64,000 bases of DNA from Bacillus salacetis (GCF_003581585.1 NZ_QXIR01000010.1:60661-124660); one strand, 5' to 3'; shown: positions 6,981 to 16,198, counted from the first letter of the stretch. A program made the numbers and translations. The notes: generated by a model not told the origin, from the sequence alone.

Positions 6981-8102
6981 ATGAATGAAACCTTTAAACC
7001 AATAGTGGAACCTTTCCAATTTAAAAATGGAATTCAACTGAAAAACCGGGTCGTGCTGGCGCCGATGACTAACTTCGCTTCCCATGACGATGGCACCGTT
7101 AGTGACGATGAAATCAATTACTACATCCGCCGGTCAAAAGGCGTTGGAATGGCTATCACTGCCTGTACCTATGTGACTCCAAATGGAAAAGGCTTTCCTG
7201 GGGAGTTCGGTGCAGATCATGACGATATGATTCCAAGCCTTAAGAGACTTGCAGATGCTTTAAAAGAACAGGGCACAAAAGCCATCCTGCAAATTTTCCA
7301 TGGAGGAAGAGCCTGTCCTCCGGAACTTGTACCGAATGGTGACATCGTCAGTGCAAGTGCCGTGCAGGCAGAGGGAAGCGAACATACCCCAAGGGCATTG
7401 GAAGAGAAGGAAATAGAAGAAATCATCCAAGCCTTTGGTGAGGCGACCCGCCGCGCCATTGAAGCAGGGTTTGACGGTGTTGAGATCCATGGGGCAAACG
7501 GCTATCTAATTCAGCAGTTCTTTTCCCCTCATTCCAACCGCCGAGACGATAAGTGGGGAGGCAGCCTTGAAAAACGCCTTAATTTCCCTCTGGCTGTTGT
7601 CGAGGAAGTGAAAAAAACGGCTGCTCAGCATGCGGAAGATTCCTTCATCATCGGTTATCGTTTTTCTCCGGAAGAACCGGAAACACCAGGGATCACAATG
7701 GATGAAACACTTGTGCTGACAGACAATCTGGCCGATCTGGACCTGGATTATCTCCATGTTTCCCTAATGGACTTTTGGTCTGAGCCGAGGCGCGGCGCAG
7801 AAGCGGATAGAACAAGAATTCAATACCTTCTTGATACAATTGGCGGCCGCACTCCGCTTATCGGTGTGGGTGGAATCCACACACCTGATGAAGCAGCCAA
7901 AGCGATACAGGCTGGTGTTCCTCTGCTGGCACTAGGTCGTGAATTGATCATGGAACCGGATTGGGTGCAAAAAGTTGAAGAAGGCAGAGAGAACGAGATT
8001 GCCACAACCCTTTCCAAAAAAGATCAGGAGAAACTGGTTATCCCGGATTATCTCTGGAATGCCGTCATTAATACACCAGGATGGTTCCCGGTGGAAGAGT
8101 AA
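6981..8102 (+). CDS. old-yellow-enzyme family NAD(P)H:flavin oxidoreductase
   Basis: 373 residues, the full length of the family. The FMN TIM barrel is evident: APMTNFAS at strand 1, QIFHGGRA, then GVEIHGANGYLIQQFFSP HSNRRDDKWGGS around residues 170-190 (HGAN holds the flavin/substrate His and Asn), and GVGGIHTP plus LALGRELIMEPDW for phosphate binding. It resembles B. subtilis YqiG-type enzymes rather than the shorter NamA/YqjM. Reaction class: NAD(P)H-dependent reduction of activated C=C bonds or nitro compounds. Predicted control by the Rrf2 regulator suggests induction by electrophile or thiol stress. Confidence 0.9.
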   Translation: MNETFKPIVEPFQFKNGIQLKNRVVLAPMTNFASHDDGTVSDDEINYYIRRSKGVGMAITACTYVTPNGKGFPGEFGADHDDMIPSLKRLADALKEQGTKAILQIFHGGRACPPELVPNGDIVSASAVQAEGSEHTPRALEEKEIEEIIQAFGEATRRAIEAGFDGVEIHGANGYLIQQFFSPHSNRRDDKWGGSLEKRLNFPLAVVEEVKKTAAQHAEDSFIIGYRFSPEEPETPGITMDETLVLTDNLADLDLDYLHVSLMDFWSEPRRGAEADRTRIQYLLDTIGGRTPLIGVGGIHTPDEAAKAIQAGVPLLALGRELIMEPDWVQKVEEGRENEIATTLSKKDQEKLVIPDYLWNAVINTPGWFPVEE

Positions 8103-8108
8103 TTTTTT

Positions 8109-8143
8109 GAACCAGCCATGTTTATTTGAATGGCTGGTTTTTG
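8109..8143 (+). terminator. Rho-independent terminator
   Basis: AACCAGCCAT and ATGGCTGGTT arms followed by TTTTG, just after the oxidoreductase. Confidence 0.8.
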
Positions 8144-8244
8144 CAGGTAAAATAGAGGGATGAATCCGTTATTATGATATAAGATAGGCATGCTTCATAT
8201 ATAAAGGTTCTTTTCGCAAAGATTGTTGCTTATAAGAAGTAATG

Positions 8245-8671
8245 GATTTCCGCTCCAGGCGGACGACTCCGCGGGGCGGGCGGTGAACTAAAAGGCGGAA
8301 GCGGACGATCAGCGCTGTACAGATTGGAGGGCTCTCGCATGAGATATAGGAATCACGACGAGCTAGCGAGTCGATGATGACTTATCGCAAGGAGAGAGAC
8401 CGAAATCCGCTAGTCGCTGTCCGCTGGAGCTGGATTGGCCTCCTCGGCTGCGCCTGCGGGGTTTTCACCTACCAAAGGTGGAAGCGGCGGCCGTTCAACG
8501 ACGTACGGATTGGAGGGTTCCTGCATGAGATGTAGGAATCACGGAGAGCAGAGCGATTCGATGATGACTTATCGTAAGGAAGGAGACTTAAATCCGCTAG
8601 TCGTTGGCCGCTGGAACTAGACGAGTCCCGCTAGTCCCGCATGTGATCGTACGCCTTCCGCTCCAATCCTC
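8245..8671. repeat. composite palindromic repeat: family A with two nested B elements
   Basis: Outer element A (compare the simple copy at 19649-19772) starts TTTCCGCTCCAGGCGGACGA and ends CGCCTTCCGCTCCAATC. It is interrupted twice. About 8286-8432 is one B element (from AAAAGGCGGAAGCGGACGATC to GCTGGAGCTG); about 8473-8618 is another (from CAAAGGTGGAAGCGG to CCGCTGGAACTAG). The two B elements share CATGAGAT(A/G)TAGGAATCAC and CGATGATGACTTATCG. No coding sense seen. Confidence 0.75.
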
Positions 8672-8719
8672 CTACCTAAAAAGAGAGGATAATGAAACGC
8701 CTTATAAAAACAACAATCT

Positions 8720-8880
8720 TTTAGAAAAGCTGTATTCGTTTAAAATGTTGCTTTTTTTAAAAAAACAAGAGCCGGATTTTCCCCCTGTATTCCAAGGTTT
8801 CTTATTCAAAAAAGGGAGAGTAGTTCTTTTCTTTCTTGCTAACCGGGGGTATTTTTTCGGATTACAAGTATAATATTTGA
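8720..8880 (-). repeat. MITE copy, inverted and decayed
   Basis: On the minus strand it shows GCAAGAAAGAAAAGAA, GAAACCTTGGAATACAGGGG, AAAATCCGG and a right end GCAACATTTTAAACGAATACAGC, matching the MITE family order. Confidence 0.65.
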
Positions 8881-8952
8881 AATATATATTAAATAGCAAT
8901 AAGGTTTACTAATAGATATAAATAACAGACTGGGAATGTTGGAGGTGTGTGA

Positions 8953-9558
8953 ATGGATTTATTGGAAGCAATCAAGTCGCGAAGAAGCATGGGATTGGTG
9001 AAGGAAGAACCAGTGCCGGAAGATGTCATTAATCAGATCCTTGAGGCGGGGAACTGGGCACCGAGCCATTTCAGGACAGAACCCTGGCGCTTCTTTGTGC
9101 TGAGAGGAGAAGGAAGACGTCCGCTGGGAAGGATCCTGGCTGAAATTGCAGCCGAGAGCATGGATGAGCCATCATCTGAAACCAGCCAAAAGAAATTGGA
9201 AAAGACTTTGGAAAAACCATTCAGGGCTCCGCTTGTCATTACCGTGGCAGTCCAACCAACAGAGGATAATCCTAAAGTGATTGATGTAGAAGAGTATGGG
9301 GCAGTGTACGCCGCCATACAAAATATGCTTCTGGCTGCCCATGGACTTGGGTTGGCAGGTATTTGGCGAACTGGCAAACCGGCTTACCACCCGAAAATGA
9401 AAGATCTTTTTGGTCTGACGGACAAAGGGGAAATACTTGGCTTCCTTTACTTGGGATACCCAAAAAGAGAGGCTCCTCCGGGCAAACGGAAGGAATTAAC
9501 CAATTGTGTGAAGTGGCTGACTGACGAAAAAGATTACGAAAATCTTTCATCCCGATAA
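8953..9558 (+). CDS. nitroreductase family protein
   Basis: 201 residues with the nitroreductase fold signatures: an N-terminal IKSRRSMGLVKEEPVP segment (FMN-binding Arg-Arg-Ser), EAGNWAPSHFRTEPWRF at about residues 31-47, and a C-terminal LGYPKREAPP ending. The middle AAIQNMLLAAHGLGLAGIWRTG is the dimer/FMN helix. It resembles the YfhC/YdjA-like subgroup. Reaction: NAD(P)H-dependent two-electron reduction of nitro or quinone-like substrates, FMN bound; substrate unknown. GGAGGTG lies before the ATG. Confidence 0.88.
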   Translation: MDLLEAIKSRRSMGLVKEEPVPEDVINQILEAGNWAPSHFRTEPWRFFVLRGEGRRPLGRILAEIAAESMDEPSSETSQKKLEKTLEKPFRAPLVITVAVQPTEDNPKVIDVEEYGAVYAAIQNMLLAAHGLGLAGIWRTGKPAYHPKMKDLFGLTDKGEILGFLYLGYPKREAPPGKRKELTNCVKWLTDEKDYENLSSR

Positions 9559-9560
9559 TA

Positions 9561-9601
9561 CGAAACCCTGCCTATTCCATTCTATAAGGGCAGGGTTTTA
9601 A
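9561..9601 (+). terminator. Rho-independent terminator
   Basis: AAACCCTGCC and GGGCAGGGTTT arms with short T run after the nitroreductase. Confidence 0.75.
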
Positions 9602-9731
9602 AAATTGTCGGTTTTGTACAAACAGTCTGCTTCCATTTTTGTTATAATGGGACTTTAAGCTGGAATGAAGGCGGATGATACATCCCTGAAACACTATAGA
9701 TAGTAAGATCATCATGATAAGGAGGGAGCCT

Positions 9732-9980
9732 ATGATGGGTATAGTAGTGGTCGAGATATGTGACGGCAGTTTGATCAACTCAATCGATCTGGAAGAGATT
9801 CTTGAGTCCAAATATCCGGAAGTATCCGTACTCGAAAATACTTGCCTTTCCTTTTGCGGAATGTGTGCCAAACGTCCATATGCCATTGTGAATGGAAAAC
9901 GGATCTTTGCCAAAACGGCAGAGGAATGCCTGAAGAAAATAGAAGAACATATTGAAAACGAACTAGCAATCTATGCATAG
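9732..9980 (+). CDS. DUF1450 (YuzB-like) small protein
   Basis: 82 residues. VVEICDGSLINSID at the start and NTCLSFCGMCAKRPYAIVNG in the middle match the DUF1450/YuzB family: a thioredoxin-like small protein with one N-terminal Cys and a C-x3-C-x2-C cluster, which suggests a metal or iron-sulfur site. The function of the family is not known. Start at ATG 9732, with AAGGAGGG five bases upstream; an in-frame ATT-rich extension to 9714 lacks a site. It precedes a membrane-protein gene by 22 bp and may share its transcript. Confidence 0.85.
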   Translation: MMGIVVVEICDGSLINSIDLEEILESKYPEVSVLENTCLSFCGMCAKRPYAIVNGKRIFAKTAEECLKKIEEHIENELAIYA

Positions 9981-10002
9981 GATGGAATGGTGAGGGTTTA
10001 GG

Positions 10003-10476
10003 ATGAAATTGATTCAGATTTATATGAACGCACTGCGTCTTCCGAAGAAACAGGCGCGAATTTTCTTGAACAAAACGAATTTGACACAAACTTTATTATA
10101 TTTGTTTTCACTGGTCATTCTTATCAACCTGCCAGGCTTCATCGGTGTGCTAATGAAGGGGAATGAAAAAATTGAAGGTCTATTCGTCCTTCAGTATCTT
10201 ATTCTTGGCCCGTTTTTTGCCGCTTTTGCCTTGCTTGCGGGGATATCCATTACCGCCTTTGTATTAGTGGTGACTGCGAAAATGTTCAAAAGGAATTTGA
10301 AGTATCAATATCTATGGAAAATGGCGGTGTTCTCGCTGCCATTGCCAATCCTGATCGCTTTCCTCATTGATTTCATCATACAAAATGACACACTGACGGC
10401 AGCTGCTTTTTTAATTGTTTTTTTCTCGATTCATTTGAAGATGATCAGCGACTTTCCGAAACGAAAGCAGAATTGA
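10003..10476 (+). CDS. integral membrane protein of unknown function (DUF1189-like)
   Basis: 157 residues. After a basic N-terminus (ALRLPKKQARIF) four hydrophobic segments are visible at about 30-50, 62-90, 105-122 and 130-147. The layout of a short amphipathic start with 'lpk' followed by membrane spans resembles DUF1189 proteins, but those are usually longer, so the family call is tentative. Closely follows the DUF1450 gene. Confidence 0.6.
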   Translation: MKLIQIYMNALRLPKKQARIFLNKTNLTQTLLYLFSLVILINLPGFIGVLMKGNEKIEGLFVLQYLILGPFFAAFALLAGISITAFVLVVTAKMFKRNLKYQYLWKMAVFSLPLPILIAFLIDFIIQNDTLTAAAFLIVFFSIHLKMISDFPKRKQN

Positions 10477-10570
10477 CGAAAATCTGCCTGTTATGTGTTA
10501 ATGTAGAATAGTGAAAATTATTTGAATGTTTATCATACAGCAACATGTATTCTTTGGGAGGTAGGCAGTT

Positions 10571-11101
10571 ATGAAGCTTGTTGGAATATCAGGTGCATTG
10601 GCTGGTTCAAAAACCGCCCTTGCAGTAAAAGAAACATTGAACATGGCAAGAGGACATGACGATGAGCTGGATACGATTTTGCTCGACCTCAGGGACTTTG
10701 AGGTTGAACTCGTCAAGGGCTTTCCTTTGGAAAAGTATAACGAAGATACCCAGAATGTCGTGAAGACAATCCTTTCTGCCGATATGCTTGTTATCGGGAC
10801 ACCGATCTATCAAGCTTCCATCTCGGGTGTACTGAAAAATCTTTTCGATCACATCCCGCAGGAAGCCTTTGATGGTAAAGTGGTGGGGATGGTGGCAACT
10901 GCTGGATCTGAGAAACATTATCTTGTGCCGGAGTACCATCTGAAGCCGATCATCTCTTTCTTGAAGGGGACTCTGCCGACAAGAAATGTATTCGTACACA
11001 ATTCCTGCTGGGATGAATCGAATAAGATTACAAATGAAGACGTACTGAACCGGATGGATAATATGGCTCAGGAGATGCTAAGGATCCAAAAATCGTTATA
11101 G
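10571..11101 (+). CDS. NADPH-dependent FMN reductase family flavoprotein
   Basis: 176 residues with a flavodoxin-like fold: SGALAGSKTALAV at residues 7-19 is the FMN phosphate loop, GTPIYQASISGVLKNLFDHI at about 77-96 is the hallmark NADPH:FMN reductase segment, and VATAGSEKHYL is the second flavin loop. It resembles SsuE/azobenzene reductase-type enzymes. Cytosolic; could supply reduced FMN or reduce quinone/azo compounds. GGGAGG lies about nine bases before the ATG. It shares a terminator with the convergent azoR gene. Confidence 0.88.
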   Translation: MKLVGISGALAGSKTALAVKETLNMARGHDDELDTILLDLRDFEVELVKGFPLEKYNEDTQNVVKTILSADMLVIGTPIYQASISGVLKNLFDHIPQEAFDGKVVGMVATAGSEKHYLVPEYHLKPIISFLKGTLPTRNVFVHNSCWDESNKITNEDVLNRMDNMAQEMLRIQKSL

Positions 11102-11144
11102 CCGGATCCTTGGCCATACATACCCTCTCGGGGGATCTGGAAAT

Positions 11145-11184
11145 AAAAATGGATGCCAAAAGAATTGGCATCCATTTTTATATT
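11145..11184. terminator. bidirectional terminator
   Basis: AAAAATGGATGCCAA and TTGGCATCCATTTTT arms between convergent genes; A/T runs on both sides. Confidence 0.85.
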
Positions 11185-11191
11185 TGAATGA

Positions 11192-11815
11192 CTATTGACC
11201 TGCAATGGCAGACGCCTTCGCCAAGCCTTCTTCTACAATTTCATCGGCTTGTTCAGGGTACTGGTTATGTCCTTCAATGATCACTTTTTCAATGTCATTT
11301 ACTCCCCAGAAACCAAGCATTGTTTCAACATAATGCACTGACATTTCTGAACGCTGAGCAGGGCCTTCAGAATAGACTCCGCCACGGGCGTTCAGCAAGA
11401 CTGCTTTCTTGCCGCCAAGCAGACCTACCGGACCTTCAGGAGTATAGCGGAAGGTTTTGCCTGCTTGCGCCAGATAGTCCAGATACGTATGCAAAACAGC
11501 CGGCACAGAAAAATTCCAGAGAGGAAATGCAAAGACCACTTTGTCTGCTTGAAGGAATTGGTTCAGATACTTGTTGACCGTTTCTGTTGCCGTATGCTCC
11601 TCCGAAGTCAACTCCATCCCCTTGGAAAGCTTGAACATGCCGTTGATCATCTTGTTATCGTAGTAAGGAAGGTTTTCCTCAAATAAATCCAGTTCAATGA
11701 TTTCGTCTTCAGGATGCGTTTCCTTGTATTGGTCTAAAAATGTGTGGTACAGCTTCACGCTGACAGATTGATCAATCGGCCTGCAATTGGCTTTGATAAA
11801 TAATACTTTTTCCAT
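11192..11815 (-). CDS. azoR: FMN-dependent NADH-azoreductase
   Basis: 207 residues, standard AzoR length. VLFIKANCRP at the start is the FMN phosphate loop region; FAFPLWNFSVPAVLHTYLDY at about 95-114 is the family signature binding FMN, and LLNARGGVYSEGP is the second FMN loop. Reaction: NADH-dependent reduction of azo and quinone compounds, protecting from thiol-specific stress by quinones. AGGTTTTTTC precedes the ATG. A 14-bp palindrome upstream is shared with the marR gene next door, so regulation by that MarR protein is likely. A second, broken azoR lies at 62931-63566. Confidence 0.92.
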   Translation of the reverse strand: MEKVLFIKANCRPIDQSVSVKLYHTFLDQYKETHPEDEIIELDLFEENLPYYDNKMINGMFKLSKGMELTSEEHTATETVNKYLNQFLQADKVVFAFPLWNFSVPAVLHTYLDYLAQAGKTFRYTPEGPVGLLGGKKAVLLNARGGVYSEGPAQRSEMSVHYVETMLGFWGVNDIEKVIIEGHNQYPEQADEIVEEGLAKASAIAGQ

Positions 11816-11847
11816 GATGAAAAAACCTCCGTTGTGTCATTCTTCAG

Positions 11848-11861
11848 GTTGTTATAGCAAC
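11848..11861. promoter_or_regulatory. MarR operator upstream of azoR
   Basis: GTTGTTATAGCAAC, a near-perfect palindrome between the azoR start and the end of the marR gene; the same motif precedes marR at 12339-12352. Confidence 0.65.
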
Positions 11862-11884
11862 TTTCTTTCAGGACAGAGAGTACC

Positions 11885-12319
11885 TTACAGCTCTCTTAGA
11901 ACATTGGTATTGATTTTGGTTAACAGTCTTTCCAATTCATCAATTTCAGATGGGGTGATTCCCTTGCAGACAATCCGGTTGAACTCTTCAGCAACCGGGA
12001 CAACCTGACACCCTAACTCCCTGCCTTTTTCAGTAAGGTAAAGCTCCAGGGAACGACGGTCTTTCCGGCAGCTCATCCGTTTAATGAACCCCTTTTTCTC
12101 GAGGCTTGATACCATTCTTGCAATATTTGTCTTATCTTTTCCCAGCTTTTCAGACAGATGATTCTGTGTAATGCCGTCTTTTTCCCAAAGAAGCATCATC
12201 ACCAGATTCTGTTCAGGTGCAAGGTTAAAAACCTCAAGTTTTGACTTGATATAGCTGGTAAGATTCAGATCGGTCTTATGAATCCTGATGCTGATATAGT
12301 CTTGAAATTGTACGTTCAC
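11885..12319 (-). CDS. MarR family regulator, probably of azoR
   Basis: 144 residues from GTG 12319, with TTGGAGG seven bases upstream. The winged helix is clear: ITQNHLSEKLGKDKTNIARM is helix-turn-helix, VSSLEKKGFIKR the recognition helix end, and CRKDRRSLELYLTEKGREL the wing with the typical D-x-R. A Cys precedes the wing and another lies at VCKG; these could sense electrophiles. It lies directly upstream of azoR on the same strand and both promoters carry the same palindrome, so it probably represses both genes until quinone or similar stress. Confidence 0.88.
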   Translation of the reverse strand: MNVQFQDYISIRIHKTDLNLTSYIKSKLEVFNLAPEQNLVMMLLWEKDGITQNHLSEKLGKDKTNIARMVSSLEKKGFIKRMSCRKDRRSLELYLTEKGRELGCQVVPVAEEFNRIVCKGITPSEIDELERLLTKINTNVLREL

Positions 12320-12338
12320 TGTAATCCTCCAATTGTCT

Positions 12339-12352
12339 GTTGCTATAACGAC
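12339..12352. promoter_or_regulatory. MarR operator upstream of marR
   Basis: GTTGCTATAACGAC, matching the azoR site (consensus GTTGYTATARCRAC), 20 bp before the marR start. Confidence 0.65.
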
Positions 12353-12489
12353 CATTTACTCGGAACAGTATAAGCATTATGGATAGTGATGTCAAATCAA
12401 GATGCTTGTCAATTCAGGGTGCAAAAAAAGGGGAATTTCGACTTTTGTAGAATTAGTAAGCTGCAGAGAATTAATCCGGAGGTCTAAAG

Positions 12490-13245
12490 ATGAATCGACT
12501 TATACAGCAGGAAACAGAAAGATTAATTGGAAAGATATTAAGAGAGGAGCTTTTGGCTGAACAAGGATGCACGTCAATAGTCCGGAAACTCGTGAGCGTG
12601 CAGCAATGCTGCATATTAAAGAGCTCCTTTAAGCCAAAGTATCGTGATTGGCTCAAGGCAGAAGCAGAGGCACTGAAAATCCAACAAGGTGTTAGCCTGC
12701 CAAAATATTTTGGTTTTTTTGAAGAAGATGTGGCCAGTCATCTCCTTATGTCTTTTGAAGAGGGTACTACCTTGCGAAAGGCGCTGGAAAATGCACGGTC
12801 ATTGGAGGATGAAGTGCAGCTCATAAGAAGCTTCGGGGAATTCCTTCAGCATTTTCATCAAACGAATAATACAGAAGCATTCAATAATGATTGGCTTCAG
12901 CTGCAGTTAATCAGGGCACAGGGTTATTTGGCTATAGGAGAAGCGGATGGGACAGCAGAGCTTCTGGAAGAGTTGAAAGAAAACCTTCCGCAGCCTGTTT
13001 CTCAAACACTCATACATGGCGACTGTACGACAGATAATGTGTTGGTTAAGGATAGGAAGGTGTATATGTTCATTGATGCAGCAGGCATGACAGTCGGCGA
13101 CCCAAGATATGATGAAGCACTGGCTATAGGGCGTTTCAAAGAAAACAATGTCTATCTTGATGCTTTTTATCAAGGATACACTCGCTATAAACTATCAGAA
13201 GAAGAATACTGTTACTTTGACCAGGGGCTTTATGAATTTTTTTAG
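12490..13245 (+). CDS. APH-family phosphotransferase
   Basis: 251 residues of the aminoglycoside phosphotransferase/choline kinase fold. LIHGDCTTDNVLV at about 175-187 is the catalytic loop (HGD...N), and FIDAAGMTVGDPRYDEAL carries the metal-binding Asp after the loop. The N-lobe is short and cysteine-rich (VRKLVSVQQCC). Substrate unknown: small sugars, amines or antibiotics are all possible. ATTAATCCGGAGG precedes the ATG. A GNAT gene follows after 14 bp, so the two are probably co-transcribed. Confidence 0.85.
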   Translation: MNRLIQQETERLIGKILREELLAEQGCTSIVRKLVSVQQCCILKSSFKPKYRDWLKAEAEALKIQQGVSLPKYFGFFEEDVASHLLMSFEEGTTLRKALENARSLEDEVQLIRSFGEFLQHFHQTNNTEAFNNDWLQLQLIRAQGYLAIGEADGTAELLEELKENLPQPVSQTLIHGDCTTDNVLVKDRKVYMFIDAAGMTVGDPRYDEALAIGRFKENNVYLDAFYQGYTRYKLSEEEYCYFDQGLYEFF

Positions 13246-13259
13246 GAAGGTAGTTTAGT

Positions 13260-13736
13260 ATGCAAATTTACGAAATGAACAAACTTTCAGCAATAAAAGT
13301 CGAATCGTTTTTCACAACCCATTGGGGAAGTCCCGAGATGGTGATTTCCAGTGGAATCTATGATTGCAGCAAGTTGGACGGTTACTCTGTCCTGAATGGA
13401 AAGGGGGAGATCATAGGATTGATTACGTATGTAACCAGAGGGGAGGAGTGTGAAATCATCTCATTGGACAGTATCATCGAAGGAAAAGGAATCGGCACAG
13501 CTCTGATTCAGAAAGTAGAAGCCATTGCATTGGAAAAGGGGTGCCGGTCAGTGAAGCTCGTTACCACGAACGATAACCTGCCAGCTATCGGTTTTTATCA
13601 AAAACGTGGATATCATCTTTCAAACTTCTATAGAAATGCTGTAGAAAAAGCGAGGAGACACAAACCGGAAATCCCATTGATAAGTGCAGACGGGATTCCC
13701 ATAAGAGATGAAATAGAGTTGGAAAAGGAGTTATGA
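13260..13736 (+). CDS. GNAT family N-acetyltransferase
   Basis: 158 residues. Strand IIGLITYVTRGEECEIISLD leads into the acetyl-CoA loop GKGIGTALIQKVEAIA at about 80-95, and TTNDNLPAIGFYQKRGYHL gives the conserved N and Y of the active site. Unlike most GNATs, the C-terminal part (about 120-158) is a charged extension ending IELEKEL. GGAAGG lies before the ATG. It follows the phosphotransferase gene closely; joint modification of one small molecule is possible but not shown. Confidence 0.88.
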   Translation: MQIYEMNKLSAIKVESFFTTHWGSPEMVISSGIYDCSKLDGYSVLNGKGEIIGLITYVTRGEECEIISLDSIIEGKGIGTALIQKVEAIALEKGCRSVKLVTTNDNLPAIGFYQKRGYHLSNFYRNAVEKARRHKPEIPLISADGIPIRDEIELEKEL

Positions 13737-13996
13737 ATCAAAACAGCAGAAACATCAGGTCCCTTTTTCCGTAACGGACATCAAGGTGAGTCACCGGGGA
13801 CCAATTCCACTAGCACGGAGATGGAATTGAGAGTACCGGCATTATAAAAGGGAACTGGTTATCAATCAATTTGCTGTATTTTTCGCCGCCTGGTATGGTA
13901 GACTTTAAAAACTCTTGTACTCAAGGTTACACAGCAGAAAGAAAGGGTACTATAAGTGAGTATAATAGACGGCATTTTGTAAAGGTTTGATACATA

Positions 13997-16183
13997 ATGA
14001 AACAAATTCATAAACACCCGGTCTGGGTTGGCCGATTTCTAGCCTCGGATCCGGGGCGAAAAAGATTCCAGACAGCCGGTAAGACAACCATAAGCATCAT
14101 TTCCGCAGTCTTTACGATGATCTGGGTATTGAATGCTGCTGATTACGGGACAATTACACCGGCCATCGTTGCAGGGATGGTCGGCCTATTCGGCATCATG
14201 CTGGTCATGGATGACACGGTTTCCAAAAAGAAGATTACCACTTTCATGATAGCACTTAGTGCTGCTCTGGGGATAACGCTTGGTTCCCTCTTCGCTCCTT
14301 ACGCTATTTTTCTCAACGCCTTGATGGTCACAATCATCTTCTGTGCCTTTTACTTTTCCCGCTTTCAAATCCGATATTTTTCAATGGGAATGGCAGGATT
14401 CATGTCGACTTATTTTTCATCCATCCTGAATTTGGATGCGGCCCATCTGACGTGGTTCTATATTGGGATAGCATGCGGCTCAGGGTATGCTTTTCTCTAT
14501 AACTTTGTGATCTTCAAAGGGTCCGCCCAGAGTTTGAGAAGAGGTATGAGATCATTTCATATTCAATCCAACCTGACATTGAACCTTTTGATACAATGGA
14601 TTGAGGAACCTGGAAACAGTGATAAGAAGAAAAAGCTGCTTTATAAGAATGTACTCAGATTAAATGAGTATTCCAGATTGGTTGCAAGCGAGATTAAAGA
14701 AGAGGATTTAACAAAGCTGTGGCCGGGCATCTCTTCCTCACAGCTGAGATTGTATATTTTTGACACAGAAATGCTCATCCAGACGCTTACAGGCTCTGTA
14801 GAGAAGCTGAGGGAGCTGGGTGCTTTTGAACATAAGCATGTACAAGTACTGGTTGTGTGGGTAATCCGCTCATTGAGAGATGCAGAAGTGCTTTCAAAGA
14901 GCTATTCACCATCCGTCCTTCAAGATGCAGAAAAATCAGTGCAAGCCCTCCGTTTACTTCTGACCGAGATTCTGAATGCAGAAGAAAAGCCTGAAAGATG
15001 GGTATATCCGCTCCGGAGAATTGAATCGATAGCTAATCATGTCGTGAATTCTGCGGTAACCATCCAGCAATTACTGAACTCTCCGCCAATAGCTGATGTA
15101 AATGAAAAAGAAAACGAGCCTGATGAAGAAAAGCAACTGGAAAAAAGTGAGGATAAGGATGATTCCGGAACCATCAAACCAGCAACACGGAAAGCCATTC
15201 AAGGCCTGGTTGCCGGCGTTTTAGCGATTATCGTTGGAAATATCATCTCGCCCCTGCAGCCATATTGGGTCCTGCTTACCACCTTTATCATTCAAATTGG
15301 CACGGAATCAGTAGGCAGGACCTATGTAAAAGGCTTTCAGCGCTCACTCGGCACTGTCATCGGTGCAGGATTTGGGTTTGCAGCCGCAAAGGTCGTCAGC
15401 GGTCACCCCTTATTGGAAGTCATATTACTGTTCCTCGTCATCTTCATGATGTTTTACGTCTTTCCTGTATCCTATACATGGATGAGTTTTTTTATAACGA
15501 TGCTTATCGCCTTCATGTATGACCTTCTTCTCGGCGGAATAAGTGCAGCTTTGATCGGGGCCAGGGTGATCGATACCATCGCAGGGGCACTCATTGCACT
15601 GCTCGTTTCTGCATATGTTCTTCCGAAAAAAACGAAAGGGAAAGTAACAGAAACCTTTGATGATTTTCTCGATGAACTGAAAAACTACACTACTGATTAC
15701 TTATCTTCGTTTATTGAAGACCAGGCTGAAGAACTGACCGACCAGGCATTTGAACTGGACCAAAAACTTCAAGTAATAAAAGATGAGGCCCAATCCCTTC
15801 TACAGAGGCCTGATTCAGCGAGGAAATCCGGTATAAGCCGCTGGATGATGATTGTGACTGCCATCAATTATTATGCGAAGCATCTGCTTGCCTCTTCACA
15901 TCGACACAAAGCTGCTTCTTTGTCAGATGAATTAACTGACGTGTTTAAGAACGTCGAGGCCAAGCTCTCTGAAAATATTGAGCTTCTGCAGGATTTAATT
16001 AAAGAAAGGGAGAACAATTCCGGTTTCTGGACACTCGATGAAGAGAGGGTAAAGATTGAATCTCTTGCACCAAGCAGACGGAAAAGCCATATCGATCTGA
16101 TTCACAATATGTACTACATTTGGCGGATCAATCAATCCATAATAGCCCTGGGAAAGGAATCAGGGGCAAAAGAGCGGAAGTAG
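13997..16183 (+). CDS. FUSC-family membrane protein (aromatic acid exporter-like)
   Basis: 728 residues with two membrane blocks: six hydrophobic segments at about 28-175 and again at about 400-545, each followed by a long cytosolic helical region (about 180-395 and 550-728). This duplicated FUSC layout is that of YccS/YhfK and the AaeB/p-hydroxybenzoate efflux family. PYWVLLTTFIIQIGTESVG and GTVIGAGFG near 420-460 are the second FUSC motif. Role inferred: efflux of organic acids or a mechanosensitive-type function. No partner fusion protein gene is nearby. It ends in a good terminator. Confidence 0.8.
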   Translation: MKQIHKHPVWVGRFLASDPGRKRFQTAGKTTISIISAVFTMIWVLNAADYGTITPAIVAGMVGLFGIMLVMDDTVSKKKITTFMIALSAALGITLGSLFAPYAIFLNALMVTIIFCAFYFSRFQIRYFSMGMAGFMSTYFSSILNLDAAHLTWFYIGIACGSGYAFLYNFVIFKGSAQSLRRGMRSFHIQSNLTLNLLIQWIEEPGNSDKKKKLLYKNVLRLNEYSRLVASEIKEEDLTKLWPGISSSQLRLYIFDTEMLIQTLTGSVEKLRELGAFEHKHVQVLVVWVIRSLRDAEVLSKSYSPSVLQDAEKSVQALRLLLTEILNAEEKPERWVYPLRRIESIANHVVNSAVTIQQLLNSPPIADVNEKENEPDEEKQLEKSEDKDDSGTIKPATRKAIQGLVAGVLAIIVGNIISPLQPYWVLLTTFIIQIGTESVGRTYVKGFQRSLGTVIGAGFGFAAAKVVSGHPLLEVILLFLVIFMMFYVFPVSYTWMSFFITMLIAFMYDLLLGGISAALIGARVIDTIAGALIALLVSAYVLPKKTKGKVTETFDDFLDELKNYTTDYLSSFIEDQAEELTDQAFELDQKLQVIKDEAQSLLQRPDSARKSGISRWMMIVTAINYYAKHLLASSHRHKAASLSDELTDVFKNVEAKLSENIELLQDLIKERENNSGFWTLDEERVKIESLAPSRRKSHIDLIHNMYYIWRINQSIIALGKESGAKERK

Positions 16184-16198
16184 GTTCCGCTCTTTTTT
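16170..16198 (+). terminator. Rho-independent terminator
   Basis: GAGCGG and CCGCTC arms followed by TTTTTT; the stop codon of the FUSC gene lies in the loop. Confidence 0.8.

Noticed and set aside
13737..13996. GGTCCC...GGGGACC inverted pair as a riboswitch or third T-box
   Set aside because: No T-box sequence, no terminator with T run and no match to a known leader; only a long-loop inverted pair. No gene seen in this 260-bp gap.
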